Positions 35,748 through 46,580 of a stretch of DNA of 56,856 bases are shown in pieces. Position numbers and translations under genes: made by a program. Position 1 is the first letter of the stretch, and every line of letters starts with the position of its first letter. The notes under the pieces are model-generated. The model was not told the origin of the DNA and did no database searches. It saw only the letters and a list, made by a program, of their open reading frames with translations. The stretch is taken from the NCBI RefSeq assembly GCF_002286735.1, contig NZ_NRTA01000027.1, positions 1 to 56,856 of the forward strand, given 5' to 3'. Source of the stretch: Leptolyngbya sp. BC1307. GTDB taxonomy: Bacteria; Cyanobacteriota; Cyanobacteriia; Phormidesmidales; Phormidesmidaceae.

Positions 35748-38700
35748 GTGACTTTCAACCCGACAACTTTTCAGACAGATATATTAGAGCCTTTAGGGCC
35801 CAGTTGGCTCGTGGAAGAACGTGATGCCTGTGGGGTTGGCTTTATTGCTGACCAGCAGGGGCGCGCGAGTCATCGCCTGGTGACAGATACCCTCAGCGCC
35901 CTGAACTGCATGGAGCACCGGGGCGGATGCTGCGCGGATCAAGAGTCTGGCGATGGTGCCGGCATCATGACGGCTATTCCCTGGAAGTTGCTGCAAGTTT
36001 GGGCCGATGAAACGGGCATAGGCGAGCTGCAGCCAGCGCAAACGGGTGTCGGGATGGTCTTTTTGCCACAGCAGGACGCAGTGGCTCAGGCCGTACGCGA
36101 GCAGTTTGAGCAAGCGGTAGCAGCCACCAAGCTGACCTTTTTAGGTTGGCGTAAGGTGCCGGTCGCGCCTGAGACCTTAGGGGCAATGGCCAAAGCATTT
36201 CAGCCCCAAATTGAGCAGGCGCTGGTCACGTCTTCAGACCTTAGGGGCGATGATTTGGAGCGATCGCTCTTCCTGGCCCGGCAGCGATTTAAGCAAGCGC
36301 TGGCCCGGCTAGCCGAACAGTCAGCCGATCCTAAGTCTGTCGCCGAAGCCTATGTCTGTTCTTTTTCCGCCCGCACCATTGTGTACAAGGGCATGGTGCG
36401 TTCAGCCGTGTTAGGGCAGTTCTACAAAGACCTGCAGAATTCAGATTATGAGAGCGCCTTTGCAGTCTATCATCGGCGCTTCAGTACCAATACGTTACCC
36501 AAGTGGCCGCTAGCTCACCCGATGCGGTTGCTAGGTCACAACGGCGAAATTAATACGCTAATCGGCAATATTAACTGGATGAAGGCCCGAGAGGCCAATC
36601 TGTCCAGCTCAGTTTGGGGAGATGAGCTAGAGCTGCTGAAGCCTATTGTCAATGCCGAAAACAGCGACTCGGCTAATCTAGACAATGTGATGGAGCTGCT
36701 GGTGAGATCGGGGCGATCGCCTGCCCACGCCCTGACGATGATGGTGCCAGAGGCGTATCACAACCAGCCTGAGCTAGCCAAATATCCCGAAATTGTTGAC
36801 TACTACGAGTATTACAGCAGCATTCAAGAGCCTTGGGACGGCCCCGCGCTGATTGTCTTTTGCGATGGCAAACAAGTCGGTGCCACCCTCGACCGTAACG
36901 GGCTCCGGCCCGCTCGCTACGTGATAACTAAAGACGGCTACGTGGTGGTCTCTTCAGAAGCAGGCGTTGTTGATATTCCCATCGAGAACATTATTGAAAA
37001 AGGCAGGCTAGGGCCGGGCCAGATGCTGGCGGTCAACTTTGAAGAAGGCCACGAAATCCTCAAAAACTGGGATATTAAAAAGCGAATTGCCCAGGCCCAG
37101 CCTTACGGCAAATGGCTAGCTGAGCGCCGTCAGGAGATTGCTCCCCAACTCTTTAGCAAAGAGACCCGCTTAGATACGCAAGCCCTGCTAACCCAGCAAA
37201 CCGCCTTTGGCTATACCGCTGAGGACGTGGACATGATCATTCAGGACATGGCTGCCCAGGCCAAAGAGCCTACCTTTTGCATGGGCAACGACACGCCGCT
37301 AGCCGTGCTCTCAGACAAGCCTCACCTGCTCTACGACTACTTTAAGCAGCGCTTTGCCCAGGTGACGAATCCGCCCATTGACCCGCTGCGCGAGCGGTTA
37401 GTCATGTCTCTATCGACTCAGCTAGGGGCACAGGGCAATTTGCTCGAAGAGCATCCGGAGCAGGCACGGCTGCTAAAGCTAGAGTCGCCTGTAATTAATG
37501 ACACTGAGATGGAGATGATCCGCAAGTCGGACTTTCCGGTCAGCGAACTCTCGACCCTATACGCCATTGAAGATGGGCCAGCTGGCTTAGAAACGGCTAT
37601 TGGTGCGCTGTGCGATCGCGCTACCGAAGTGGTCAAGGCCGGTGACCAAATTTTGATCTTGAGCGATCGCCTGGACGCCCAGGGCAACCTCACCACCCTC
37701 TCAGACAAACAAACCTACATTCCGCCTTTGGTCGCTGTCGGTGCGGTTCATCATCACCTGATCCGCCACGGCCTACGGTTGCAGGCATCTTTGATTGTCG
37801 ATACGGCTCAGTGCTGGAGCACTCACCACTACGCCTGCCTGCTGGGCTACGGGGCGACGGCCATTTGCCCATACCTCACCTTAGAGAGCGTCCGACACTG
37901 GTGGGCCGATAAAAAGACTCAAAAACAGATGGAGTCGGGCAAGCTGCCGGTCTCTACGCTCAACGGGGCGCAGACTAACTACCGTAAGGCGGTGGACAAC
38001 GGCCTGCTGAAAATTCTCTCAAAGATGGGCATCTCGCTGTTGAGCAGCTATCGCGGCGCACAGATTTTTGAAGCGGTGGGCATTGGTCGCAATCTGTTAG
38101 ACCTGTCGTTTAAAGGCAGTGTGTCCCGGCTGGGCGGTTTAGAGATTGAAGAACTGGCGCAGGAAACCATGTCTTTTCATGAAAAGGCGTTCCCCGAGCT
38201 GACCCGCAAGCGCCTGGAGAATATGGGCTTTGTGCAGTCGAGGCCGTCGGGCGAGTACCACATGAACAACCCGGCTATGACCAAACTGCTGCACAAAGCG
38301 GTTGAAACTAAGCAGTACGACCACTACGAAATTTACCGCGCGCAGTTGAGCGGTCGTCCGATCGCCGCCCTGCGCGACCTGTTGGACTTTAAAGGCGATC
38401 GCGACTCTATCGATCTCTCTGAAGTCGAATCGGTCGAATCGATTATGCAGCGCTTCTGCACAGGCGGCATGTCACTCGGGTCGCTCTCCCGCGAAGCTCA
38501 CGAGACGCTGGGGATCGCGATGAACCGCATCAACGGCAAATCAAATTCGGGCGAAGGCGGTGAAGACGGCGTGCGCTTTAAGGTGCTTGACGATGTCGAT
38601 GAGGAAGGTCTCTCGCCGACATTGCCGCACCTGAAAGGACTGGAGAATGGCGATACGGCTTCTTCTGCCATCAAACAAGTGGCCTCGGGCCGCTTTGGGG

Positions 38701-40400
38701 TAACCCCGGAATACCTGATGAGTGCCAAGCAAATCGAAATTAAGATGGCCCAAGGCGCGAAGCCCGGTGAAGGCGGTCAGCTACCCGGGCCAAAGGTGAG
38801 CGAATACATCGCGTCGCTGCGTCGCTCTAAAGCCGGAGTGACTCTAATTTCGCCACCGCCGCACCACGATATTTACTCGATTGAAGACCTTTCGCAGCTA
38901 ATTTTTGACCTGCACCAGATCAATCCTAAAGCAGGCGTCTCAGTCAAGCTGGTAGCAGAAGTCGGGATCGGTACAATCGCGGCGGGTGTGGCTAAGGCCA
39001 ATGCCGATGTGATCCAAATCTCAGGACATGACGGCGGCACTGGCGCGTCACCGCTAAGTTCGATTAAACATGCGGGCATGCCGTGGGAGCTGGGCCTAAC
39101 CGAAGTCCACCGGTCGCTGATGGAAAACCAGCTACGCGATCGCGTCACCCTGAGAGTAGACGGCGGACTGAAAACTGGCTGGGACGTGATTATGGGCGCG
39201 CTGATGGGCGCTGAAGAATACGGCTTTGGCTCCATTGCGATGATTGCCGAAGGCTGTATCATGGCCCGCGTTTGCCATACCAATCAGTGTCCGGTCGGCG
39301 TCGCTACGCAGCAAGAAGTCTTGCGCAAGCGCTTTTCGGGTACGCCGGGCAAAGTGGTGAACTTCTTTTACTTCATCGCTGAAGAAGTGCGCTCTTTGCT
39401 GGCCAAGCTAGGCTATCGCTCGCTCAGTGAGATTATCGGTCGCGCTGACTTGCTCACGCCTCGCAGTGACGTGCAGCTTGCCAAAACTAAGCAGATGGAC
39501 CTCTCTACCCTGGTAAGACTGCCAGATGTAAAAAGCGATCGCACCTGGCTAGACCACGGTGAAGTCCACAGCAACGGGCCCGTGCTAGACGATGAAATGC
39601 TCGCTGATAAAGACATTGCCAGCGCCATTGCTGAGCACGGCACGGCGACTAAAACTTGGGATGTAATCAATACTAACCGGACGGTAGGAGCGCGGGTTTC
39701 GGGAGCGATCGCCAAACAATATGGCAACGACGACTTTAATGGCCAGCTCAACTTCACCTTTAAAGGCAGCATTGGTCAGAGCTTTGGCGCTTTCAACCTG
39801 GCAGGTATGAAGCTGACTCTGATCGGCGAAGCTAACGACTATGTGGGTAAAGGCATGAACGGCGGTGAAATCGTCATCAGACCGTTTGAAAAGGCCAACT
39901 ATGCTGCTACTGACAACGTCATCGTCGGCAATACCTGCCTCTATGGAGCCACTGGCGGCACCCTGTATGTCAATGGCATCGCGGGCGAGCGCTTTGCTGT
40001 CCGTAATTCTAAAGCTATGGCCGTTTTAGAAGGGGCCGGAGACCACTGCTGCGAATATATGACCGGCGGTGTGGTCGTCGTACTGGGTAAGGTCGGTCGC
40101 AACGTCGGGGCCGGGATGACGGGCGGTCTGGGCTACTTTTTAGACGAAGCAGGTGACTTTCAAACCCGAGTCAATCCTGAAATTGTACAGGTGCAAAAGG
40201 TGGGGTCTGAAGCGGGTGAGCAGCAGCTCAAATCGCTGATCGAAGCGCACGCTGAGCGCACAGGTAGCCCTAAAGCCAAAGAAATTTTGGCCGATTGGCA
40301 AACCTATTTGCCGCAGTTCTGGCAGGTCGTGCCGCCTTCTGAGGCAGACAGTGTGGAAGCGTCTGTGAAAACCAACAAGCTAACAACGACTGTGGGCTAG
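35748..40400 (+). CDS. gltS: Ferredoxin-dependent glutamate synthase (Fd-GOGAT)
   Basis: This is the key ammonium-assimilation enzyme with glutamine synthetase: it transfers the glutamine amide nitrogen to 2-oxoglutarate using photosynthetic ferredoxin. From the GTG at 35748 it has 1550 residues; a TTG at 35703 would add 15, but the promoter overlaps it. The catalytic Cys of the class-II amidotransferase domain is in [11 protein letters not shown], exposed after propeptide removal. The synthase domain has [34 protein letters not shown] and the FMN-site [20 protein letters not shown]. The 3Fe-4S cysteines are in [17 protein letters not shown]-terminal GXGXG beta-helix follows ([27 protein letters not shown]). 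Confidence 0.97.
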   Translation: MTFNPTTFQTDILEPLGPSWLVEERDACGVGFIADQQGRASHRLVTDTLSALNCMEHRGGCCADQESGDGAGIMTAIPWKLLQVWADETGIGELQPAQTGVGMVFLPQQDAVAQAVREQFEQAVAATKLTFLGWRKVPVAPETLGAMAKAFQPQIEQALVTSSDLRGDDLERSLFLARQRFKQALARLAEQSADPKSVAEAYVCSFSARTIVYKGMVRSAVLGQFYKDLQNSDYESAFAVYHRRFSTNTLPKWPLAHPMRLLGHNGEINTLIGNINWMKAREANLSSSVWGDELELLKPIVNAENSDSANLDNVMELLVRSGRSPAHALTMMVPEAYHNQPELAKYPEIVDYYEYYSSIQEPWDGPALIVFCDGKQVGATLDRNGLRPARYVITKDGYVVVSSEAGVVDIPIENIIEKGRLGPGQMLAVNFEEGHEILKNWDIKKRIAQAQPYGKWLAERRQEIAPQLFSKETRLDTQALLTQQTAFGYTAEDVDMIIQDMAAQAKEPTFCMGNDTPLAVLSDKPHLLYDYFKQRFAQVTNPPIDPLRERLVMSLSTQLGAQGNLLEEHPEQARLLKLESPVINDTEMEMIRKSDFPVSELSTLYAIEDGPAGLETAIGALCDRATEVVKAGDQILILSDRLDAQGNLTTLSDKQTYIPPLVAVGAVHHHLIRHGLRLQASLIVDTAQCWSTHHYACLLGYGATAICPYLTLESVRHWWADKKTQKQMESGKLPVSTLNGAQTNYRKAVDNGLLKILSKMGISLLSSYRGAQIFEAVGIGRNLLDLSFKGSVSRLGGLEIEELAQETMSFHEKAFPELTRKRLENMGFVQSRPSGEYHMNNPAMTKLLHKAVETKQYDHYEIYRAQLSGRPIAALRDLLDFKGDRDSIDLSEVESVESIMQRFCTGGMSLGSLSREAHETLGIAMNRINGKSNSGEGGEDGVRFKVLDDVDEEGLSPTLPHLKGLENGDTASSAIKQVASGRFGVTPEYLMSAKQIEIKMAQGAKPGEGGQLPGPKVSEYIASLRRSKAGVTLISPPPHHDIYSIEDLSQLIFDLHQINPKAGVSVKLVAEVGIGTIAAGVAKANADVIQISGHDGGTGASPLSSIKHAGMPWELGLTEVHRSLMENQLRDRVTLRVDGGLKTGWDVIMGALMGAEEYGFGSIAMIAEGCIMARVCHTNQCPVGVATQQEVLRKRFSGTPGKVVNFFYFIAEEVRSLLAKLGYRSLSEIIGRADLLTPRSDVQLAKTKQMDLSTLVRLPDVKSDRTWLDHGEVHSNGPVLDDEMLADKDIASAIAEHGTATKTWDVINTNRTVGARVSGAIAKQYGNDDFNGQLNFTFKGSIGQSFGAFNLAGMKLTLIGEANDYVGKGMNGGEIVIRPFEKANYAATDNVIVGNTCLYGATGGTLYVNGIAGERFAVRNSKAMAVLEGAGDHCCEYMTGGVVVVLGKVGRNVGAGMTGGLGYFLDEAGDFQTRVNPEIVQVQKVGSEAGEQQLKSLIEAHAERTGSPKAKEILADWQTYLPQFWQVVPPSEADSVEASVKTNKLTTTVG

Positions 40401-40430
40401 GTTCAGTCCCACCGAGCGATTATTAACCAC

Positions 40431-40460
40431 AAATCCCCGCTTTCCTGAAGTGGGGGTTTT
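40431..40460 (+). terminator. Terminator after gltS
   Basis: AAATCCCCGCTT (40431-40442) pairs with AAGTGGGGGTTTT (40448-40460) through a 5-nt loop TCCTG, with two G-T wobbles, and ends in a short T run. It is 31 nt after the stop codon. Confidence 0.85.
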
Positions 40461-40540
40461 AAAGTGGAATGCTGTCTAACCACAGCCACGGTTCTTCGAG
40501 GTAGGCTAGGTGGACACAAATCGACCTTGATGTTGACGCT

Positions 40541-41431
40541 ATGCTTCGACCTGATCAGACGGCGTTTGCGCGATCGCTCCTAACCGATATCTCCGCTGCC
40601 TTTGACAATGTCTACAGCGGCTGGATTCTATGGAATTTGTTTTTGGCCTTTTTACCGCTGTTTCTCAGCTTTGTGCTGTTCAGGCGCAAAGAGATTTCTC
40701 AAGCAAAGCTCTGGGTGGCTTCTATAGTGGTGATCGCGATTGGGATAGTGGGGCTATGGCCCCGACTGCCCCGCGTGATGCGAGCGCAAATGCAGCTGGT
40801 GGACGCACTTTCCTCGGGCGATCGCTCGGCTCAGCTCAAGGTAATCTGGTGGGCTGTGCTGGTTCTCATCTCACTCACGCTGAGCTTTTCACTCTTTCGG
40901 CGAAAAAAGAGTTCGCGCACCGTGCTGTGGTGGTTGGGGCTAGTGGCATTTATCGCCTTTTTGCCCAATGCGCCTTATGTCCTTACCGATATTATTCATT
41001 TGATTCGAGGGACTAGTTCAGGCGGACTGCGCGTGTGGGTAGTGGCACTGGTCTTTGTTCCCATTCATGCGATCGCTATTTTGATTGGCTTTGAAGCCTA
41101 TGTGCTCTCGCTGATCAATCAGGCCTACTATCTCAAGCAAAGAGGTAACGGGCGCTATATCTTGCCCACTGAGCTGCTGATTCACGCTCTGAGCGCCATT
41201 GGGATTTATCTAGGCCGATTCGTCCGGCTTAACAGCTGGGATTTGGCCACTGACCCTACCAGCGTTTTTAGCATCGCCCTCAATACGCTGGCCAGTAAGC
41301 GCCCGGCGGCGGTCGTGTTGGTCACCTTCATCATTTTGACTGTCCTCTACTGGGTGATGAAGCAAATCACGCTGGGGTTAAAGCTGCGCGCTTACTACAG
41401 CAAGCGCGGCATTGATGCGCTTGACCTATAA
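40541..41431 (+). CDS. DUF1361 integral membrane protein
   Basis: This 296-residue protein has about seven hydrophobic helices and the DUF1361 signatures FLPNAPYVLTDIIHLIRG and YLGRFVRLNSWDL. Function unknown. It looks longer than the usual form of about 220 residues: the segment WILWNLFLAFLPLFLSFVLF then RRKEISQAKLW is echoed by ISLTLSFSLFRRKKSSRTVL about 80 residues later, as if the N-terminal hairpin had been duplicated or extended. It lies 140 nt after gltS, beyond the terminator. Confidence 0.88.
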   Translation: MLRPDQTAFARSLLTDISAAFDNVYSGWILWNLFLAFLPLFLSFVLFRRKEISQAKLWVASIVVIAIGIVGLWPRLPRVMRAQMQLVDALSSGDRSAQLKVIWWAVLVLISLTLSFSLFRRKKSSRTVLWWLGLVAFIAFLPNAPYVLTDIIHLIRGTSSGGLRVWVVALVFVPIHAIAILIGFEAYVLSLINQAYYLKQRGNGRYILPTELLIHALSAIGIYLGRFVRLNSWDLATDPTSVFSIALNTLASKRPAAVVLVTFIILTVLYWVMKQITLGLKLRAYYSKRGIDALDL

Positions 41432-41504
41432 ATTTGAGGAGGCTAATCGGGAATGCTGAAACCGATGAACATGGCCTCGATCATGATGGAGCTAAGACGA
41501 GACG

Positions 41505-42050
41505 ATGACAGATGCTAACGAAATAGCAGCTTACTACCAGTGCCTGAATCTGCCAGTGAATGCTTCCCTAACGGCAGTTGATCAGGCGTACTTTAGCCTG
41601 CGGGCAGAGAAAATACAGGCCGGAGACCGACAGGCCATTGTGCCTCTGCGAGAAGCCCGCGAAAAAATCAAAAGCTATCTAGAAACAGCCATTAAGCAGT
41701 CGGCGACAGGCTCTGATTCTGGCATTAGTGACAACCCAGGCACGCCGATTTTGCCGATAGAGAACTTAGTCGCAGCGCTGGCTAGCCATAACCTGAGCGC
41801 TAGAGCGAGCGTACGTGAGCAAGTGCTCAACCTTGGCATTTCAGCAGACACCCGAACGCCTTCTCAGGTGACCGCCCATATCCTAAAGCTGCTCAGTGAT
41901 GAAGCCGCCTTAGCAGGATACGGCATTAACAATGTAGGGACTATCAAAATCTATGGCCTTGGCGATGACAACCAGGCCGTCTGGAAAAAAACGCTCTCCC
42001 TATCGGAAAGCAAGACTAAGAACGGCACCGTCTTGCGTCGCTTCAGCTAA
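41505..42050 (+). CDS. Conserved-type hypothetical protein with J-like N-terminus
   Basis: I do not recognise this 181-residue protein with certainty. Residues 5-60 (AAYYQCLNLPVNASLTAVDQ, AYFSLRAEKIQAGDRQ, LREAREKIKSYLE) have the helical spacing of a DnaJ J-domain but lack the HPD motif. The middle is a Ser/Gly-rich linker. Residues 85-180 (LVAALASHNLSARASVREQV through TIKIYGLGDDNQAVWKKTLS) look like a small alpha/beta module that recurs in cyanobacterial proteins. It lies 73 nt after the DUF1361 gene and may be co-transcribed. Confidence 0.7.
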   Translation: MTDANEIAAYYQCLNLPVNASLTAVDQAYFSLRAEKIQAGDRQAIVPLREAREKIKSYLETAIKQSATGSDSGISDNPGTPILPIENLVAALASHNLSARASVREQVLNLGISADTRTPSQVTAHILKLLSDEAALAGYGINNVGTIKIYGLGDDNQAVWKKTLSLSESKTKNGTVLRRFS

Positions 42051-42099
42051 TTGGCCTCGCTTCACCAGTGAGGTCAGCTAGGTCCTCCACGGGCTTCAG

Positions 42100-43689
42100 C
42101 TACTCGTATCCCAGCGCACAACCATCCTTGCGAGGATCAGAGCCGCCGGTTAAACCGCCGTTTTCATCGATCCAGATGGCCTGTCCGCCGCCGTGAGGAG
42201 AAACGACTGGCACCACCTGATGGCCGATAGTGCTCAGCTCTGCTTTGACCAGGGCGGGCACGCCGCGCTCGACCTGGCAGGCATTGCCATCGTGGAATAC
42301 GCGAGGAAAGTCCAGCGCTGTCTGAACATCCATGCGATAGTCCAGCAGATTCGTCAAAAAGTGGGCGTGGCCCGTGGGCTGATAATCGCCGCCCATCACG
42401 CCAAAGGGCATAACCGCTCTGCCGGCCTTCATTAACATGCCTGGAATAATCGTATGCAGCGGGCGTTTGTGGGGAGCGATCGCATTCGGATGCCCCGCTT
42501 CTAACCGAAACCCAGCGCCGCGATTTTGCAGCACCACTCCGGTTTTTGGACTGACCAGCCCGCTACCAAACCCGTGAAAGACTGAATTAATAAAGCTGAC
42601 AGCGTTACCCGCCGCATCGACGACACAGAGATAAACGGTGTCCGGGTGCGTCGGAAAATCTGAATCTGCCAGTGGCGGCATCACTTTATCTAAGCTGATC
42701 TTGGCTCGCAGCTCGGCGGCATAGTCTTCTGAAAGCAGCGTTTCTATCGGAATATCGGCCTGACCAGGGTCGGCAATATAGCGATCGCGCACCCCATAAG
42801 CCAGCCGCGCCGCCTCACATTCCAAATGCAGCCGCTGCGCACTCATCGGCGCAAAGTCCGTCAGCGAAAAGCCGGAGAGAATATTCAGCATGATCAGCGC
42901 CGTCAGTCCCTGACCATTCGGCGGGCATTCGACCACCTCGTACCCCCGATACTGAGTAGAAATCGGCGTCACATATTCCGACTGAGGCGCTGCAAAGTCT
43001 TCTAGCGTGTGCAGAGCGCCCAGCGACTGAAGATAGCCGATGATATCTTCGGCCACAGGGCCAGTGTAAAAGCCTGCTCTACCCTGTTCGGCAATGGTTT
43101 GGAGGGTGCGGCCCAGCTCTGGCTGACGGTGGCGATCGCCGGCCCGAGGAGCCTGCCCATCAATCAACAGCATCCGGGATGCGTTATCGGTAACCTTGAG
43201 CTTTTTGGCGAGCTGCGCCCAGTCATGTGCCACCCGTGAATGTACGGTGTAGCCGTCTTCAGCCAGTCTGATCGCGGGTGCCAGCAGCTCAGCAAAAGCC
43301 AGTTTGCCATAGTCGCCATGTAGCTGACACCAGGCATCGACCGCACCAGGAACCGTCACCGAGTGGGGGCTTTGCAGTGAAATCCGCTTCATCCCCTGCT
43401 CTAGATACCAGCTTAGGTGCGCGGCGGCGGGGGCCTTGCCCGATCCATTTAACGCAATGACTTCACCCTTACCAGCAGGCGCATATAGGGCAAAACAGTC
43501 ACCACCAATGCCAGTCGCCTGAGGCTCTACTACGCAGAGAACGGCAGCAGCGGCGATCGCCCCATCTACCGCATTACCGCCCGCCCGCAAAATGTCTACA
43601 GCCGTCAGCGTCGCCAGCGAATGAGAGGTCGCTGCCATCCCACCAGTACCATAGGCGGGGGAGCGACCGGGCAAATGGAAATCTCGCAT
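42100..43689 (-). CDS. ggt: Gamma-glutamyltransferase family protein
   Basis: This Ntn-hydrolase of 529 residues is made as a proenzyme that self-cleaves. The large-subunit start GTGGMAATSHSLATLTAVDI is followed by GNAVDGAIAAAAVLCVVEPQ and GIGGDCFALY. The nucleophile Thr is in HPDTVYLCVVDAAGNAVSFI, where the family usually shows TTHxSVVD, so the cleavage site is somewhat divergent. C-terminal blocks FGVMGGDYQPTGHAHFLTNL and GGGQAIWID match the family. No signal peptide is visible, unlike periplasmic Ggt, so it is probably cytoplasmic. It acts on glutathione or other gamma-glutamyl compounds. Confidence 0.92.
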   Translation of the reverse strand: MRDFHLPGRSPAYGTGGMAATSHSLATLTAVDILRAGGNAVDGAIAAAAVLCVVEPQATGIGGDCFALYAPAGKGEVIALNGSGKAPAAAHLSWYLEQGMKRISLQSPHSVTVPGAVDAWCQLHGDYGKLAFAELLAPAIRLAEDGYTVHSRVAHDWAQLAKKLKVTDNASRMLLIDGQAPRAGDRHRQPELGRTLQTIAEQGRAGFYTGPVAEDIIGYLQSLGALHTLEDFAAPQSEYVTPISTQYRGYEVVECPPNGQGLTALIMLNILSGFSLTDFAPMSAQRLHLECEAARLAYGVRDRYIADPGQADIPIETLLSEDYAAELRAKISLDKVMPPLADSDFPTHPDTVYLCVVDAAGNAVSFINSVFHGFGSGLVSPKTGVVLQNRGAGFRLEAGHPNAIAPHKRPLHTIIPGMLMKAGRAVMPFGVMGGDYQPTGHAHFLTNLLDYRMDVQTALDFPRVFHDGNACQVERGVPALVKAELSTIGHQVVPVVSPHGGGQAIWIDENGGLTGGSDPRKDGCALGYE

Positions 43690-43856
43690 AGATAAAGCGC
43701 TCAGCGTCGGTATAAAAGCAGGCTATCAACTCCTGCGGGTCTAGTACAGCGCCTTTGCCATTTTGTAGACGGCATGGCTATTCAAGATTCAGCACACATC
43801 ATATTTTACGGCCCAGAGCGCTAAGCTAATAGCGCAGAATCTGAGGGTGTATATAA

Positions 43857-44402
43857 ATGCGCAGCCCCATCAACGCCTGGATCAATCCCACCATTCCCGC
43901 TGTCCTCCTGGTCTTAGTGAGCGCTGGCTGTACGCAGGTAACGACCAACGCAGTCGAAGCAACGTCTGACTTTGAGGCTAAAGCCGCGACCACATATACC
44001 TGGCAGGTAGAATATGTGCCCAGAATCGCCGGGCAAGATCGACCCAATGATCGCCGCCTGGAGCAGTTTGAATCTAGCACGCTGGTCAATATCAATGGCA
44101 TTCGCCCCGACGCGGCGGGATCTGGCCCTGACAGTCAGGGGGTGTGGTGGCCGGTGCTACCGCCTGAGCCCACGGTAGACGATATCGAATCGCGCCAGCG
44201 CCAGGGTGAAACCGCTCGCCCACCCGCAGTGATTAAAGGCATCGACTACCAGCTCACGTTTAATCAGGCGGGTGAAACTAAGACGCTACCGACCGATTAC
44301 GATGTCTATAGAGAAGCGGTGAAAGCTTTTGAAAAAGAGCGCCCCTTGGCACTTACACTGGGGCCTCAAGACAAGTCTGTGCTCCAAGCCGAAATTCAGT
44401 GA
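43857..44402 (+). CDS. Putative lipoprotein
   Basis: The 181-residue protein has a signal peptide (MRSPINAWINPTIPAVLLVL) ending in a lipobox LVSAGC, so it should be lipidated at Cys25. The mature part (TYTWQVEYVPRIAG and VWWPVLPPEPTVDDIESRQR, then YDVYREAVKAFEKERPLALT) looks like a cyanobacterial conserved family, but I cannot name it. GAGGG lies about 10 nt before the ATG. It is 70 nt upstream of trpS on the same strand. Confidence 0.78.
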   Translation: MRSPINAWINPTIPAVLLVLVSAGCTQVTTNAVEATSDFEAKAATTYTWQVEYVPRIAGQDRPNDRRLEQFESSTLVNINGIRPDAAGSGPDSQGVWWPVLPPEPTVDDIESRQRQGETARPPAVIKGIDYQLTFNQAGETKTLPTDYDVYREAVKAFEKERPLALTLGPQDKSVLQAEIQ

Positions 44403-44471
44403 GTGGCTAGACGCCACCGAAGCGCTCCCCTAAAATTAAAACTTCTCTGTCACCTTCTCTTTCCTACACCC

Positions 44472-45473
44472 ATGCCCTCCCGCATTCTTTCAGGCATTCA
44501 GCCTACCGGTAATCTCCATCTGGGCAACTATCTGGGCGCAATTCGCAACTGGGTGACGCTGCAAGAGGAGTACGACTGCTTCTTATTCATGGCGGATCTG
44601 CACGCGGTGACCGTGCCTCACGACCCGGCTGCTCTAGCTGAAAACACGCTTAAGGTGGCAGCTACCTACATCGCCTGCGGCATTGACCCAGCGCGGTCAA
44701 CCATCTTTGTGCAGTCTCAGCTACCGGAGCACAGTGAGCTAGCCTGGCTGTTTAACTGTATTACGCCGCTCAACTGGCTAGAGCGGATGATCCAGTTTAA
44801 GGAAAAATCGGTCAAGCAGGGCGAAAACGTCAGCATTGGCCTGATGGACTATCCGGTGCTGCAAGCGGCAGATATTTTGCTGTATGAGCCGGATAAGGTG
44901 CCTGTTGGCGAAGACCAAAAACAGCATTTGGAGCTAACTCGTGACATTGCTGCCCGGCTTAACTTTCAGTTTGGCAGTGAGGATAAGCCCGTGTTAAAAG
45001 TGCCCGAACCGCTGATTCGCAAAGCCGGGGCTCGGGTGATGAGCCTAACTGACGGCACCAAGAAAATGTCTAAGTCTGACCCGTCTGACCAGAGCCGCAT
45101 TGACCTGACTGACCCGCCCGCTGTGATTACCAAAAAGATTAAGCGGGCCAAGACCGATCCAGCGCGCGGCCTGGAATTTGACAATCCGGAACGGCCAGAG
45201 TGCAACAATTTGCTGAGCCTTTATCAGCTGCTCTCTGACCAAACTCAGGCGGCGGTGGCGGCAGAGTGTGAAGCGATGGGCTGGGGCCAGTTTAAGCCAC
45301 TCTTGGCGGAGACGACAGTGGCGGCGTTACAGCCTATCCAAACCAAATATGATGAGCTGATGAGCGATCGCGCCTACCTCCAGCAAATCTTAGTGGAGGG
45401 CAAAGAAAAGGCCCAGGCGATCGCTGCCCCCACGCTTGCCAAAGTCAAAACCGCTATGGGATTTGCCCAATAA
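44472..45473 (+). CDS. trpS: Tryptophanyl-tRNA synthetase
   Basis: This class I aminoacyl-tRNA synthetase charges tRNA-Trp. I choose the ATG at 44472 (333 residues) since homology begins at MPSRILSGIQPTGNLHLGNY, which contains the HIGH-type motif; the longer GTG frame directly abuts the lipoprotein stop and is not conserved. The KMSKS loop is TKKMSKSDPSD. The tryptophan pocket region has GLMDYPVLQAADILLYEPD and VPVGEDQKQHLELTRDIA. Length is normal. Confidence 0.97.
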   Translation: MPSRILSGIQPTGNLHLGNYLGAIRNWVTLQEEYDCFLFMADLHAVTVPHDPAALAENTLKVAATYIACGIDPARSTIFVQSQLPEHSELAWLFNCITPLNWLERMIQFKEKSVKQGENVSIGLMDYPVLQAADILLYEPDKVPVGEDQKQHLELTRDIAARLNFQFGSEDKPVLKVPEPLIRKAGARVMSLTDGTKKMSKSDPSDQSRIDLTDPPAVITKKIKRAKTDPARGLEFDNPERPECNNLLSLYQLLSDQTQAAVAAECEAMGWGQFKPLLAETTVAALQPIQTKYDELMSDRAYLQQILVEGKEKAQAIAAPTLAKVKTAMGFAQ

Positions 45474-45596
45474 GCCTGCACCAGACTTCTGCAAAACGGT
45501 GCGGCTCATAGAATACGACCGGTTTCAATCATGGCGCGGGCCAGAGTTGAGAGAGAAACTAGGTAAAATAGCCCATAGCACTGAGTCAGCCTATTT

Positions 45597-46580
45597 ATGG
45601 ATGTTGTATCGAATGGCCGGTCTGGTCTGCCTGCATTTGGCCCCCCTGTTCAGGGTCGGTTGCGGTCGGCTGTGCGCTCAGGCGAATTTTTAGTCACCGC
45701 TGAAGTGATGCCGCCGAAGGGCGGTGATCCTAGCCATATGCTAGAGATGGCCAATCACCTCAAAGACTGGGTACATGCCGTCAATGTGACTGACGGGAGC
45801 CGGGCGGTACTGCGCATGTCGTCCCTATCTTGCGCAGTGCTCTTGCATCAGGCGGGCATTGAGCCGATTTGCCAAATGACGGGACGCGATCGCAATGCCA
45901 TCGCTCTACAAGCTGACTTAATGGGAGCCCACGCGCTGGGCATTCGCAACGTGCTCGCCCTGACCGGCGACCCGATCAAAGCAGGCGACCATCCTAAGGC
46001 AAAATCGGTGCATGAGGTAGAATCTGTCCGTCTCTTGCAGCTAATTAGCGGCCTTAACCAGGGCATAGATTTTAACGAAAAGTCTATGCCTGATGGCCCG
46101 CTAGATATTTTTCCGGGGGCGGCTGTCGATCCGCAGTCACCGAGCTGGTCGGGCTTGCAGCGTCGGTTTGAGCGTAAGCTAGCGGCGGGCGCTCAGTTTT
46201 TTCAGAGTCAGCTCATTTCTGATTTTGACAAGCTTGAAAAGTTTATGGATCAGGTGGCCGGGCAGAGCGATCGCCCTGTTCTAGCCGGTATATTTTTACT
46301 CAAGTCCGCCAAAAACGCCGCGTTTATCAACCGCTGTGTGCCCGGTGTTGACATTCCCCAACACATTATTGACCGATTGGCCGCTGCCGATCAGCCCTTA
46401 CAAGAGGGGATAAAAATTGCTGCAGAGCAAGTGAAGTCAGCCCGTCAGCTCTGTCAGGGCGTGCATATGATGGCGGTCAGGAGAGAAGATTTGATTCCTG
46501 AAATCTTGGAGATGGCGGGCGTCGCGCCTCAAGTTAAGCGGCAGAACCCTCACCTGATTGCGACTTCGCCGACTGCGTAA
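45597..46580 (+). CDS. Methylenetetrahydrofolate reductase family protein
   Basis: The protein of 327 residues has the MetF TIM-barrel pattern: FLVTAEVMPPKGGDPSHMLE, VNVTDGSRAVLRMSSLSC, QMTGRDRNAIALQADLMGA and VLALTGDPIKAGDHPKAK. These are the folate/FAD-binding blocks of 5,10-methylenetetrahydrofolate reductase, which supplies methyl groups for methionine. It is more similar to the widespread MetF-like form (also seen fused or paired with other C1 enzymes) than to E. coli MetF. Its last 31 nt overlap the convergent response-regulator gene. Confidence 0.9.
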   Translation: MDVVSNGRSGLPAFGPPVQGRLRSAVRSGEFLVTAEVMPPKGGDPSHMLEMANHLKDWVHAVNVTDGSRAVLRMSSLSCAVLLHQAGIEPICQMTGRDRNAIALQADLMGAHALGIRNVLALTGDPIKAGDHPKAKSVHEVESVRLLQLISGLNQGIDFNEKSMPDGPLDIFPGAAVDPQSPSWSGLQRRFERKLAAGAQFFQSQLISDFDKLEKFMDQVAGQSDRPVLAGIFLLKSAKNAAFINRCVPGVDIPQHIIDRLAAADQPLQEGIKIAAEQVKSARQLCQGVHMMAVRREDLIPEILEMAGVAPQVKRQNPHLIATSPTA

